64,000 nt of DNA, from NCBI GenBank assembly GCA_947594425.1, contig CANQED010000009.1, forward strand, positions 1 to 64,000, written 5' to 3'. Origin of the DNA: an uncultured Ruminiclostridium sp. (GTDB lineage Bacteria; Bacillota; Clostridia; Oscillospirales; Ruminococcaceae). The position numbers were made by a program, and so were the translations under genes. The notes under the pieces were generated by a model. It was not told the origin of the DNA. It made no database searches and saw only the letters and a program-made list of their open reading frames with translations. Below are positions 26,358 to 34,700 of this stretch, one piece after another (position 1 is the stretch's first letter; each line of letters begins with the position of its first letter).

Positions 26358-26651
26358 TTACTTGCGTACCGTTACCAGCGAACGCAGAACACCGTCGGTG
26401 ATGTTGATGATACGCTCGAATTCCATCGGGAAATCGGGCTTGCTGTCAAAGCTGTATACTACATAATAGCCGTCGCTCTCGTAGTTTATCTCGTAAGCGA
26501 GCTTACGATTGCCCCATTCGTCAACATTTACCAATGTTCCGTGCTCTTTGATCAGATCGGAGAATTTCTCCACGAGCGCCTTAACCGCGTCCTCGCCGTT
26601 CTTAAGCGAGAGGACAACGACTGCCTCGTACTTCTCACTGAGCTTTGCCAT
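26358..26651 (-). CDS. rpsF: 30S ribosomal protein S6
   Basis: A 97-aa protein with typical S6 elements KYEAVVVLSLKNGEDAV, VDEWGNRKLAYEI and YVVYSFDSKPDFPMEFER. The ATG at 26651 is preceded by AAGGAGGTG; the upstream GTG falls inside that ribosome-binding site and is not the start. First gene of rpsF-ssb-rpsR. Confidence 0.96.
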   Translation of the reverse strand: MAKLSEKYEAVVVLSLKNGEDAVKALVEKFSDLIKEHGTLVNVDEWGNRKLAYEINYESDGYYVVYSFDSKPDFPMEFERIINITDGVLRSLVTVRK

Positions 26652-26728
26652 TAGCTGCACCTCCTTTTGGATATAGCCCGCACTATATGTGTGAGCAAGG
26701 ATATTGCTTAATTTTTACAAGCCTAATT

Positions 26729-26757
26729 ATTATAACAGACTATCCGAGTTTTGTCAA
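26729..26757 (-). promoter_or_regulatory. rpsF operon promoter
   Basis: Minus strand TTGACA (26752-26757), 17-bp spacer, TATAAT (26729-26734). Confidence 0.85.
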
Positions 26758-26796
26758 GGGTTTTAAAAAATATTTTTAAATAAGGAAAATTACCCC

Positions 26797-26825
26797 TTGA
26801 CATTTTGCCTTAGGCGTGTTATAAT
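26797..26825 (+). promoter_or_regulatory. tRNA cluster promoter
   Basis: TTGACA (26797-26802), 17-bp spacer, TATAAT (26820-26825), 38 bp before the first tRNA. Confidence 0.85.
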
Positions 26826-26862
26826 ATACAAGCGTTGCTGAAAAGGTACGTATATCGGGTAT

Positions 26863-26936
26863 GCGGGTGTAGTTCAATGGCAGAATCCCAGCCTTCCAAG
26901 CTGGTTGTGTGGGTTCGATTCCCATCACCCGCTCCA
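26863..26936 (+). tRNA. tRNA-Gly (TCC)
   Basis: Acceptor GCGGGTG pairs with CACCCGC; anticodon loop CTTCCAA gives TCC; T-arm GTGGGTTCGATTCCCAT. CCA is encoded (26934-26936). Confidence 0.96.
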
Positions 26937-26996
26937 AAGTTCTCACACGGTGAGGACTTTATTTATGCGTATACAGTACGGTATATACCGCACTAT

Positions 26997-27073
<77 letters not shown>

Positions 27074-27076
27074 TAT

Positions 27077-27154
27077 GGTAGATGTAGCTTAGCTGGTTAA
27101 AGCGTCGGATTGTGGCTCCGAAGACCAAGGGTTCGAATCCCTTCTTCTACCCCA
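27077..27154 (+). tRNA. tRNA-His (GTG)
   Basis: The anticodon loop TTGTGGC gives GTG. An extra 5' G (27077) faces C73, the tRNA-His identity element. The acceptor stem GTAGATG/CTTCTAC has a T-T mismatch at positions 6:67. CCA encoded. Confidence 0.93.
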
Positions 27155-27235
27155 TAGCTTTACGAGTGCCGCACACGCTGTTTTCGGCGTCGTGCGGTAC
27201 TTATATTTTAGTATGCTCAAAGCATACCTGTATCT

Positions 27236-27310
27236 TGGGATATAGCCAAGGGGTAAGGCAACGGACTTTGACTCCGTCATCCGCTGGTTCAAATCCAGCT
27301 ATCCCAGCCA
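27236..27310 (+). tRNA. tRNA-Gln (TTG)
   Basis: Acceptor TGGGATA pairs with TATCCCA; anticodon loop CTTTGAC gives TTG; T-arm GCTGGTTCAAATCCAGC; CCA encoded (27308-27310). Confidence 0.95.
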
Positions 27311-27313
27311 GCC

Positions 27314-27355
27314 GGTCAGTTCAGAAAACACCTTGCGGTGTTTTCTGAGTTGACC
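27314..27355 (+). terminator. long hairpin ending the tRNA cluster
   Basis: TCAGAAAACACC (27321-27332), loop TTGC, GGTGTTTTCTGA (27337-27348), extended by GGTCA/TGACC outside a 2-base mismatch. A clear T run is lacking, so it may be a processing or repeat hairpin. Confidence 0.6.
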
Positions 27356-27376
27356 TGCAATTATTTTAAAAGAGAG

Positions 27377-27421
27377 GAAAACCCTGATGGTTTTCCCCTC
27401 ATACGTCTCTTTCTTTCCGTA
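27377..27421 (+). repeat. dispersed intergenic repeat, copy 1
   Basis: About 45 nt starting GAAAACCCTGATGG-TTTTCCCCTCA matches 56196-56240 with about six mismatches. The first half folds into a GAGGAAAACC/GGTTTTCC hairpin. Confidence 0.65.
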
Positions 27422-27499
27422 TTGTAAACGTGTGTTTTTTATAAAGACTTATTCTACAGTTCAAAAAGCACCTTGCGGTGTTTTCCTCGGCGGCGAGTA

Positions 27500-27526
27500 C
27501 GCTCTGCGATTTACGCAGGGCGTTTT
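27500..27526 (+). terminator. terminator-like hairpin
   Basis: CGCTCTGCG (27500-27508), loop ATTTA, CGCAGGGCG (27514-27522; one G-U), then TTTT. No gene immediately precedes it, so it may end read-through from the tRNA cluster. Confidence 0.6.
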
Positions 27527-27637
27527 CCTTTATCCCCGAGCAATATTTTTATACCATTATATATACCCATATTATACCCGCGAGGGGGGAAATTTTGCCC
27601 GCGGCTGAAATTTTCATCAAATTTTTAAAAAAACAGG

Positions 27638-27666
27638 TTTACAAAAAGGCAAAAATAGGGTATACT
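27638..27666 (+). promoter_or_regulatory. glycosyltransferase gene promoter
   Basis: TTTACA (27638-27643), 17-bp spacer, TATACT (27661-27666), 45 bp before the ATG. Confidence 0.7.
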
Positions 27667-27710
27667 TGTCATTGTACCGTAATACTTTTCTCTAACGAAA
27701 GGACAAATAT

Positions 27711-28679
27711 ATGAAAGACACACCCGAAATACTCTATATAGTCGTACCCTGTTATAATGAAGAAGAGGTACTCGGCGAGACGTCCTCGCGCCTAAAGGCT
27801 AAGATGAGCGCGCTTATATCCGAGGGGCGCATATCCGACAAGAGCCGCGTGCTGTTTGTCGACGACGGCAGCAAGGACAAGACCTGGGAGATAATAAGCG
27901 GGCTCAATTCCTCGGACAAGCTCTTTGCCGGGGTAAAGCTCAGCCGCAATAAAGGTCACCAAAACGCATTGCTCGCGGGGCTGATGACCGCGCGCGAAAA
28001 GGCGGACGTTACCATCTCTATGGACGCGGACCTGCAAGACGACATCGACGCGATAGATAAATTTCTCGACAAATACGACGAGGGCTGCGAGATAGTATAC
28101 GGCGTGCGCTCGTCGAGAGCCAAGGACACCGCGTTTAAGCGCGGCACGGCGAATATGTTCTACAACTTTATGCGGCTGCTCGGCGTGGATATAATCAACA
28201 ATCACGCGGATTACCGCCTTATATCACGGCGGGCGCTGGAGGCGCTGTCCGAGTATAAGGAGGTCAATATCTTTTTGCGCGGGCTGGTAAAGCAGCTCGG
28301 CTTTAAGAGCGACATAGTCTATTACGAGCGCAACGAGCGCTTTGCGGGGCAGTCAAAGTACCCGCTGAAAAAGATGCTGTCCTTTGCCTTTGACGGTATC
28401 ACAAGCTTTTCTGTAAAGCCGATACGCATGGTGACGGTGGTGGGCTTTCTGGTATTCTTATTCAGCCTAGGATTTATAATCTACGCGATAGTACAGGGCA
28501 TACTCGGCAACTCGCAGGCGGGGTGGAGCTCGCTGTTCTGCTCGATATGGTTTCTAAGCGGGATACAAATAATGGCAATAGGCATTGTCGGAGAATATAT
28601 CGGCAAAATTTACACCGAAGTCAAGGCTCGCCCGAAATACATTATCGAAAAGTACATCAATACCGAGGATACCGAGTGA
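27711..28679 (+). CDS. GT2 glycosyltransferase, polyprenyl-phosphate sugar transferase type
   Basis: A 322-aa membrane-anchored GT-A enzyme. The N-terminal IVVPCYNEEEVL, FVDDGSKDKTWEI and catalytic DADLQDD (about residues 103-109) are followed by an amphipathic region and two C-terminal transmembrane helices (about 235-260 and 268-292). This arrangement matches DPM1/GtrB-like enzymes that transfer a hexose from a nucleotide sugar to undecaprenyl phosphate on the cytoplasmic face for wall glycosylation. RBS CGAAAGGAC. It could supply lipid-linked sugar for YfhO- or GT-C-type transferases such as the one at 14843. Confidence 0.88.
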   Translation: MKDTPEILYIVVPCYNEEEVLGETSSRLKAKMSALISEGRISDKSRVLFVDDGSKDKTWEIISGLNSSDKLFAGVKLSRNKGHQNALLAGLMTAREKADVTISMDADLQDDIDAIDKFLDKYDEGCEIVYGVRSSRAKDTAFKRGTANMFYNFMRLLGVDIINNHADYRLISRRALEALSEYKEVNIFLRGLVKQLGFKSDIVYYERNERFAGQSKYPLKKMLSFAFDGITSFSVKPIRMVTVVGFLVFLFSLGFIIYAIVQGILGNSQAGWSSLFCSIWFLSGIQIMAIGIVGEYIGKIYTEVKARPKYIIEKYINTEDTE

Positions 28680-28720
28680 CAAATTTTGCCCGTCGGGCAT
28701 AGCATATACGGGGTGAGAGT

Positions 28721-28981
28721 ATGCGTATGCCATTAACGGCGCTGGCGGCGGGGTTTTCTGCCCGAGTATGCGGGATAAACGCCTCGGCGGATATGAACAG
28801 GCGCTTTCGCGATATAGGGCTTATCGACGGCACAAGGATAAAATGCGTGCTAAACGGCGGGGGCGGTATGTCCGCCTATCTTATAAGGGGCGCGCTGATA
28901 GCGATACGAAAGCGTGACGCCGAAAATATAGCCGTTTCGCCGCTTACAGAAAAAACTATTGACAATCAGGTCAAACGGTAG
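28721..28981 (+). CDS. FeoA-like SH3-fold protein
   Basis: An 86-aa protein with FeoA-domain features: NRRFRDIGLIDGTRIKCVLNGGG and YLIRGALIAIRKRDAENIAV. FeoA domains modulate the ferrous iron transporter FeoB or act as DtxR C-terminal domains. No feoB is adjacent, so this is an orphan FeoA. The rubrerythrin promoter lies in its last codons. The ATG at 28721 or the one two codons later could be used; GGGGTGAGAG precedes both. Confidence 0.7.
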   Translation: MRMPLTALAAGFSARVCGINASADMNRRFRDIGLIDGTRIKCVLNGGGGMSAYLIRGALIAIRKRDAENIAVSPLTEKTIDNQVKR

Positions 28982-28987
28982 TATAAT
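28959..28987 (+). promoter_or_regulatory. rubrerythrin promoter
   Basis: TTGACA (28959-28964), 17-bp spacer, TATAAT (28982-28987), overlapping the end of the FeoA-like gene. Confidence 0.85.
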
Positions 28988-28996
28988 AAAGGTAAT

Positions 28997-29019
28997 AAAT
29001 CAGTAACAATTACTGATTT
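28997..29019 (+). promoter_or_regulatory. perfect inverted repeat at the rubrerythrin transcription start
   Basis: AAATCAGTAA, CAA, TTACTGATTT: 10 perfect pairs with a 3-base centre, 9 bp beyond the -10. It could be an operator or a 5' mRNA hairpin. It does not match the PerR or Fur consensus closely. Confidence 0.6.
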
Positions 29020-29046
29020 GGAATAAAACCAAAAGGAGAGATAACA

Positions 29047-29598
29047 ATGAAGAAGTTTGTATGTCCCGTATGCGGATATGTTTACGAGGGAGATACCCCT
29101 CCGGAGTTCTGCCCTCAGTGCAAGGTGCCCGGGGATAAATTTAAAGAGGTATCCGACAACGGCGGGCTGGTATTCGCCGACGAGCACAAGATAGGCGTAG
29201 CTAAGGCTGTCGAGGACGAGGAGATACTCGCGGGGCTTAAGGCTAACTTTGAGGGCGAATGCACCGAGGTAGGTATGTACCTCGCCATGGCGAGAGCCGC
29301 TCACAGAGAGGGCTATCCCGAGGTAGGCCTTTATTATGAAAAGGCAGCATGGGAAGAGGCAGAGCACGCGGCTAAGTTTGCCGAGCTGCTCGGCGACGTA
29401 GTAAGCGCTTCTACCAAAGAGAACCTCGAGAAGAGGGTTATGGCGGAGCACGGCGCTACTCAGGGCAAGCTCGACCTCGCCAAGAGAGCTAAGGCGCTCA
29501 ACCTCGACGCTATCCACGACACCGTCCACGAGATGGCTAAGGACGAGGCAAGACACGGAAAGGCATTCGAGGGATTGCTTAAGAGGTATTTTAAGTAA
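29047..29598 (+). CDS. rubrerythrin, reverse type
   Basis: A 183-aa peroxide-detoxifying non-haem iron protein. A rubredoxin domain is at the N terminus ([10 protein letters not shown] and CPQC, about residues 5-30), then a ferritin-like four-helix domain with [19 protein letters not shown] and [10 protein letters not shown] as di-iron ligands. The rubredoxin-first order is the 'reverse rubrerythrin' of clostridia, used to reduce peroxide and oxygen with NADH-derived electrons. RBS AAAAGGAGAG. Its last 26 codons are the sequence duplicated at 48416, marking the edge of the island. Confidence 0.93.
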   Translation: MKKFVCPVCGYVYEGDTPPEFCPQCKVPGDKFKEVSDNGGLVFADEHKIGVAKAVEDEEILAGLKANFEGECTEVGMYLAMARAAHREGYPEVGLYYEKAAWEEAEHAAKFAELLGDVVSASTKENLEKRVMAEHGATQGKLDLAKRAKALNLDAIHDTVHEMAKDEARHGKAFEGLLKRYFK

Positions 29599-29604
29599 TA
29601 CTTA
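29519..29604 (+). repeat. left direct repeat of the island (rubrerythrin 3' end)
   Basis: 86 bp identical to 48416-48501 except for one base (ATTGCTT here, GTTGCTT there). It covers the last 26 codons, the stop and 6 bp after it. The hairpin terminators just beyond both copies are related but diverged. Confidence 0.9.
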
Positions 29605-29631
29605 TAAGCGCTGATAATTCATAATGATAAA

Positions 29632-29661
29632 TCGGCACGGCATAGGCTGTGCCGAATTTTT
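29632..29661 (+). terminator. rubrerythrin terminator
   Basis: TCGGCAC (29632-29638), loop of 10, GTGCCGA (29649-29655), then ATTTTT. Confidence 0.8.
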
Positions 29662-29713
29662 ATGCTAAAAACCGTTGCCGAAACACATTGTCACTTATGT
29701 GTATAAAATTTCC

Positions 29714-29742
29714 TTGCTTTTAGCCTAAAATTCTGATATAAT
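29714..29742 (+). promoter_or_regulatory. promoter of the methyltransferase/helicase pair
   Basis: TTGCTT (29714-29719), 17-bp spacer, TATAAT (29737-29742), 52 bp before the start codon. Confidence 0.7.
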
Positions 29743-29793
29743 AGAATAAAACGTAAACATAAATACCTCTCGGATAAGGAGGCGTTCCCTCTT

Positions 29794-31782
29794 GTGGAGA
29801 AATTGATCGACATAAGCAGTTATCGTATCGCGAATGTGCTGGAAATACTGCTCCAGGATAAAACAACAAAACAAAATATAATCTGGGCGACGGACACCTA
29901 CGAGGAACTCGGCGAGGGGTTTTCCGACAAGGTGCAGATGAACGCATTTTCGCTGTTACAGCGCCCCGACATTATCCGCCCGCGTATTCAGAAAACGCTC
30001 TGCGAGCAGGCACAGCGCACCCGCAAGAAAGCCGAGGTTTTCACGCCCGCGTGGCTGTGCAACAAGATGAACAACCACTGCGACGAGGAATGGTTCGGGC
30101 GGGCGAATGTGTTCAACTGTGAGAACGCAGACAACTCTTGGACAGTCACCGAGGGCAAGATTGAATTTCCTAAGCGCAAAACGTGGAAACAATACGTTGA
30201 CAGCCGCCGCCTTGAGATAACCTGCGGAGAGGCTCCGTATCTTGTTTCACGGTATGATGTGTCAACGGGAGAATTGATAATCCCGCCGAAAAAGCGGATA
30301 GGAATGCTTGACCGAAAGCTGAGGATCGTAAACGAAAACACGGACACTCACGACGAGTGGCTGAAATGGACGCTGCGGGCGTTTGAGGCGGTTTACGGGT
30401 ACGAGTATCAGGGCGACAATCTGCTTATCGCAAGGATAAATTTGCTGTTGTCGTTTGCGGATTATTATGAGAAGCGGTGGGAGCGAAAACCCGACGATAA
30501 TGTACTTCGGAAAATTGCGGACATAATCGCGAGAAATATATGGCAAATGGACGGGTTAAAAGGCACCGTGCCGCTCGGCAAGCCGTATTATGAATTTGAG
30601 CAGCTGTCACTTTTGGATATATCAGGAGAGGAAGAAAAGCCTAAGCAAGAGGCGGCGCCCTGCAAAATATACGACTGGAGAAGTAAAGTTTCTCTGAAAT
30701 TTAGTGATTTAAAGGAGATGCAAACCATGGGAAAGAAACTGTTTAGTTATGTCATTGGAAATCCGCCGTATCAGGAGGAACAAATTTCTACGGATACCGA
30801 GGGTTCATTAAAAAATTTCGCTCCACCAGTGTATAATTTATTTATGGACGCGTCTTATTCCGTTGCAGATAAAGTAGAATTGATAACGCCTGCTCGTTTC
30901 TTGTTTAATGCGGGAAGTACGCCCAAAGATTGGAATAAAAAAATGCTGAGTGATGGGCATTTTAAAATTCTGCATTATGAGGCGGATAGTAGCAAAATAT
31001 TTTCTAATACAGTTATAAAAGGCGGGATTGTTATAAGCTATCGCGACACAACAAAAGATTTTGGGGCAATAAAAATTTTTACTAATTATTCAGAAATGAA
31101 TGATGTGTTAAAAAAAGTTTTAAATCACGATGAATATAAAAGCATAGATGAAATAGTTTTTTCTCGTACATCGTTTAGGTTTACGGACAAATTACATGAT
31201 GATTTTCCTGATGCAAAAAACTTATTAAGCAAAGGTCATATGTATGATGTTTCTTCAAATATTTTTCAACGCTTACCGTTTGTTTTTTTAGATGAACCAA
31301 CAGATGACAAAGACTATGTGAAAATAATTGGCAGAGTTGGTAATAAACGCGTAGAAAAATATATTTGCAGAGAATATCTTAACAAAGGCAAAAATCTTGA
31401 TAGCTATAAATTATTCATTCCGCAAGCGAGCGGAAATGGTGAATTTGGAGAACCATTAGGAACTATGATTTTAGGTACGCCAAATATGGCTTCAACAGAA
31501 ACATTTTTAAGTATTGGCGTATTTTCAAACGAACAATGTGCATTAAACGTTGAAAAATATTTGAAAACTAAATTTGCACGTTCTTTATTAGGATTGTTAA
31601 AAGTAACTCAAATTGGTAACAAACCAGTTTATGAATACGTCCCCCTCCAAGACTTCACCGAAAACTCCGACATTGATTGGAGCAAATCCGTGGCTGAGAT
31701 AGACAAACAGCTTTACAAAAAATACGGTCTTACGCCCGAGGAAATTGACTTTATCGAAACCCATGTAAAGGAGATGTCATAA
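29794..31782 (+). CDS. Eco57I-type N6-adenine DNA methyltransferase
   Basis: A 662-aa protein. The N-terminal part has AEVFTPAWLCNKM (a motif X-like FTP), ITCGEAPYLVSRYD, YGYEYQGDNLLIARINLL and NIWQMDGL. The catalytic NPPY of an amino-methyltransferase is in VIGNPPYQEE (about residues 321-330). The rest, up to about 610, is a variable target-recognition region, and the C terminus KKYGLTPEEIDFIE is conserved in such enzymes. It should methylate adenine in a specific DNA sequence and protect the host from its partner. GTG start at 29794 with AAGGAGG upstream. It overlaps the next gene by one base. The recognition region (about 30690-31620) is much more AT-rich than the rest of the gene. Confidence 0.85.
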   Translation: MEKLIDISSYRIANVLEILLQDKTTKQNIIWATDTYEELGEGFSDKVQMNAFSLLQRPDIIRPRIQKTLCEQAQRTRKKAEVFTPAWLCNKMNNHCDEEWFGRANVFNCENADNSWTVTEGKIEFPKRKTWKQYVDSRRLEITCGEAPYLVSRYDVSTGELIIPPKKRIGMLDRKLRIVNENTDTHDEWLKWTLRAFEAVYGYEYQGDNLLIARINLLLSFADYYEKRWERKPDDNVLRKIADIIARNIWQMDGLKGTVPLGKPYYEFEQLSLLDISGEEEKPKQEAAPCKIYDWRSKVSLKFSDLKEMQTMGKKLFSYVIGNPPYQEEQISTDTEGSLKNFAPPVYNLFMDASYSVADKVELITPARFLFNAGSTPKDWNKKMLSDGHFKILHYEADSSKIFSNTVIKGGIVISYRDTTKDFGAIKIFTNYSEMNDVLKKVLNHDEYKSIDEIVFSRTSFRFTDKLHDDFPDAKNLLSKGHMYDVSSNIFQRLPFVFLDEPTDDKDYVKIIGRVGNKRVEKYICREYLNKGKNLDSYKLFIPQASGNGEFGEPLGTMILGTPNMASTETFLSIGVFSNEQCALNVEKYLKTKFARSLLGLLKVTQIGNKPVYEYVPLQDFTENSDIDWSKSVAEIDKQLYKKYGLTPEEIDFIETHVKEMS

Positions 31783-34700
31783 TGGCTGTCATAAATATTA
31801 AAACCTCCGAAAAAGTAACGCCGCAGTGCTATGCCTATACAACTCCCGGCGTTACATATCACGACGGCTGGACGAAAATCGGCTTTACCGAGCGCGACGT
31901 TGAAACCCGCATAAACGAGCAGACACACACCGCAGGCATTGAACACAAAACGTGGTGGGCAATGCGCGCAGCGTTTATGACCGAGCCTTACGGCACTTTC
32001 ACCGACAAGGATTTTCACGCGTATCTGAAAAAGCTCGGTATCCCCCGCGAGGACGGCACGGAGTGGTTTAAAATCGACCCGAATGACGCTCGCGGAGATT
32101 ATATGGACTTTACGACAAATCACGGAGTTTTGGACGACAATGACGCAGACGCCGTTATTCCGTATAAACTCCGCGAAGAGCAGGCGCAGGCTGTCGAAAA
32201 GACCGCCGAGTATTTTAAAAGCGTACAAAACGCGGAGTTTCTCTGGAACGCAAAGCCACGTTTCGGGAAAACGCTCGCGGCATACGACCTTTGTATGAAA
32301 CTCGGCGCGCAAAATATTCTTATCGTCACAAACCGCCCCGCTATCGCAAATTCGTGGTATGCCGACTATGAAACGTTTATCGGTCCGCAGTCGGGTTATA
32401 TATTTGTCAGCAATGTAGACGGAATAAAGGATAAAAAGTACGTTTACAGCCGTGATGAATATAGAAGGAAAATAAATAAAGACACAAAGGGCTGCATTGA
32501 ATTTGTAAGCTTACAGGATATTAAAGGCTCAATTTACTTCGGCGGGCAGTATGACAAGCTGTCTGAACTTAGCGACAAAAAGGGCATTATATGGGATATT
32601 CTTATCATCGACGAAGCGCACGAGGGCGTTGACACTTACAGAACGGATATTGCCTTTGACCATATCCGCCGCAAGTGGACGCTGCACCTTTCGGGTACGC
32701 CGTTCAAGGCTCTTGCGAATGACAAATTCCCCGAAAGCGCTATCTACAATTGGACTTACGCCGACGAACAGCAGAAGAAACGCGACTGGGATAATTCTGA
32801 CGAATCGGAAAACCCGTATATAAATTTGCCGCGGCTGTCGCTGTTTACATATCAGATGTCGGATATTGTCCGCGACAGGGTTAAAAAGGGCATAGAGCTT
32901 GCGGATAACGATATTGAAGAATTTGCGTTTGATTTGAACGAATTTTTCAAGACAAACGAGAGCGGGAATTTTGTTCACGACAACGACGTAAACAAGTTCC
33001 TTGACGCGCTGACAAAACAGGAGAAATTCCCGTTTTCAACTCCCGAACTCCGCGATGAGTTAAAGCATACGTTCTGGATATTAAACCGCGTTGCAAGCGC
33101 AAAGGCTTTAGCTAAAAAGCTGAAACTGCACCCCGTGTTCAAGGATTATGAAATTATCATTGCGGCAGGCGACGGGAAATTAGATGACGACGACGAAAAC
33201 GAGAAGTCCTTTGACAAGGTTACAAAGGCAATTGCCGAACACGAAAAGACGATAACCCTTTCCGTTGGACAGCTTACAACGGGCGTTACTATCCCCGAAT
33301 GGACGGCGGTGCTTATGCTGTCGAATATGTCAAGCCCCGCGCTTTATATGCAGGCGGCTTTCCGCGCGCAAAATCCGTGCCTGTTCACCGACAAGGACGG
33401 CAACACTTTCAGAAAGCAGAACGCGTATGTTTTCGACTTTGACCCCGCGCGGACGCTTACTATTTTTGAGCAGTTTGCCAACGACTTAATTCCCGAAACT
33501 TCGGGCGACAAGGGCGATTTTGACAGCCGCAGAAACAACGTAAGAGAACTGCTGAACTTCTTCCCCGTGTACGGCGAGGACGATAACGGCGCAATGATCG
33601 AGCTTGACGCGGAAAAGGTATTGACAATTCCGCGCCATATCCACGCAAGAGAGGTTGTGGAGCGCGGGTTTATGTCAAATTTCCTGTTCGCAAATATCAG
33701 CGGAATTTTCGGCGCGCCGAAGGAGATCATCGACATTATCAACAATATGCAGGCTCTTGAACAGCCGAAAACTCTCGCGCCCGCGGATATTGACGAAAGC
33801 ACTAAAGAAAAGCTTTCGCTGAATGATAACGGAGAGGTTGAGGTGTCGAAAGAAAAAATTATAGGTGTGGAAAATCAGCTTTTCGGCGGTAAGGTCTACG
33901 GTGCTATTGAAAATCAATTGACGGCGGCTGTTGAAGATGTTAAAAGCAAGGTTGAACTGACTGAAAAACACAAGAGAGATGAACTCAAAGAACTGCAAAA
34001 AACTTTTGCCGCTCCCATAACGCAAACTCTTATGGATACCGCTATGGAGCAATACGGAAGTGATCTGAAAAAATCTACGCAAAATCACCTTGAGCGGAAG
34101 ATCCAAGATACGACAAACGCTGTTGTAACGCACGAATACGGCAATTATACCATACGCGACCACCAGCTTGCCAAAGAACGTGACGAGAAGATAAAGAAGG
34201 CACAGCAGGCGGGCGCAACAATGGAGGATATTACGAAAATTGATGAAGATTACAGCGAGCGCCGCAAGCAGGGCTACCGCGATATGGTGGACAGTATCAA
34301 CGAGAAGCTTCACAGCGAAGAAACGGTGAAAAAGGCTGCGGAAACAATAGTTGAAACGGTTGAAACCGAAAAGCTGAAAAACAAAAAAGACGAGATCGAG
34401 GGAAATGTGCGCGACCACCTGCGCGGATTTTCAAGAACAATTCCCGCGTTCCTTATGGCGTACGGCGACGAGAATACAACGCTCGCGAATTTTGACAAAC
34501 TCGTGCCGAAAGAAGTGTTCTGGGAGGTTACCGTAAATCCGCAGAACGGGCAAGGCGTAACGCTCGAGCAGTTTTGCCTGTTGCGCGACGGCGGAGATTA
34601 TACAACGGAAAGCGGCGAAGTGCGGCATTTTGACGGGCATTTGTTTGACGAAGTTGTGTTTAACGACGCAGTCGGAGAATTTATGAAAAAACGCGTTGAG

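Larger units (their letters stand above)
27311..27710 (+). other. gene-free interval with hairpins and dispersed repeats
   Basis: No coding region is supported in these 400 bp. They hold a long hairpin (27314-27355), a repeat shared with 56196-56240 (27377-27421), a second CACCTTGCGGTGTTTTC copy near 27470, a terminator-like hairpin (27500-27526) and the promoter of the glycosyltransferase gene (27638-27666). Confidence 0.7.

Noticed and set aside
33675-34418. 247-codon open frame antisense to the helicase fusion gene
   Set aside because: Low-complexity, shadow of the coiled region on the other strand.
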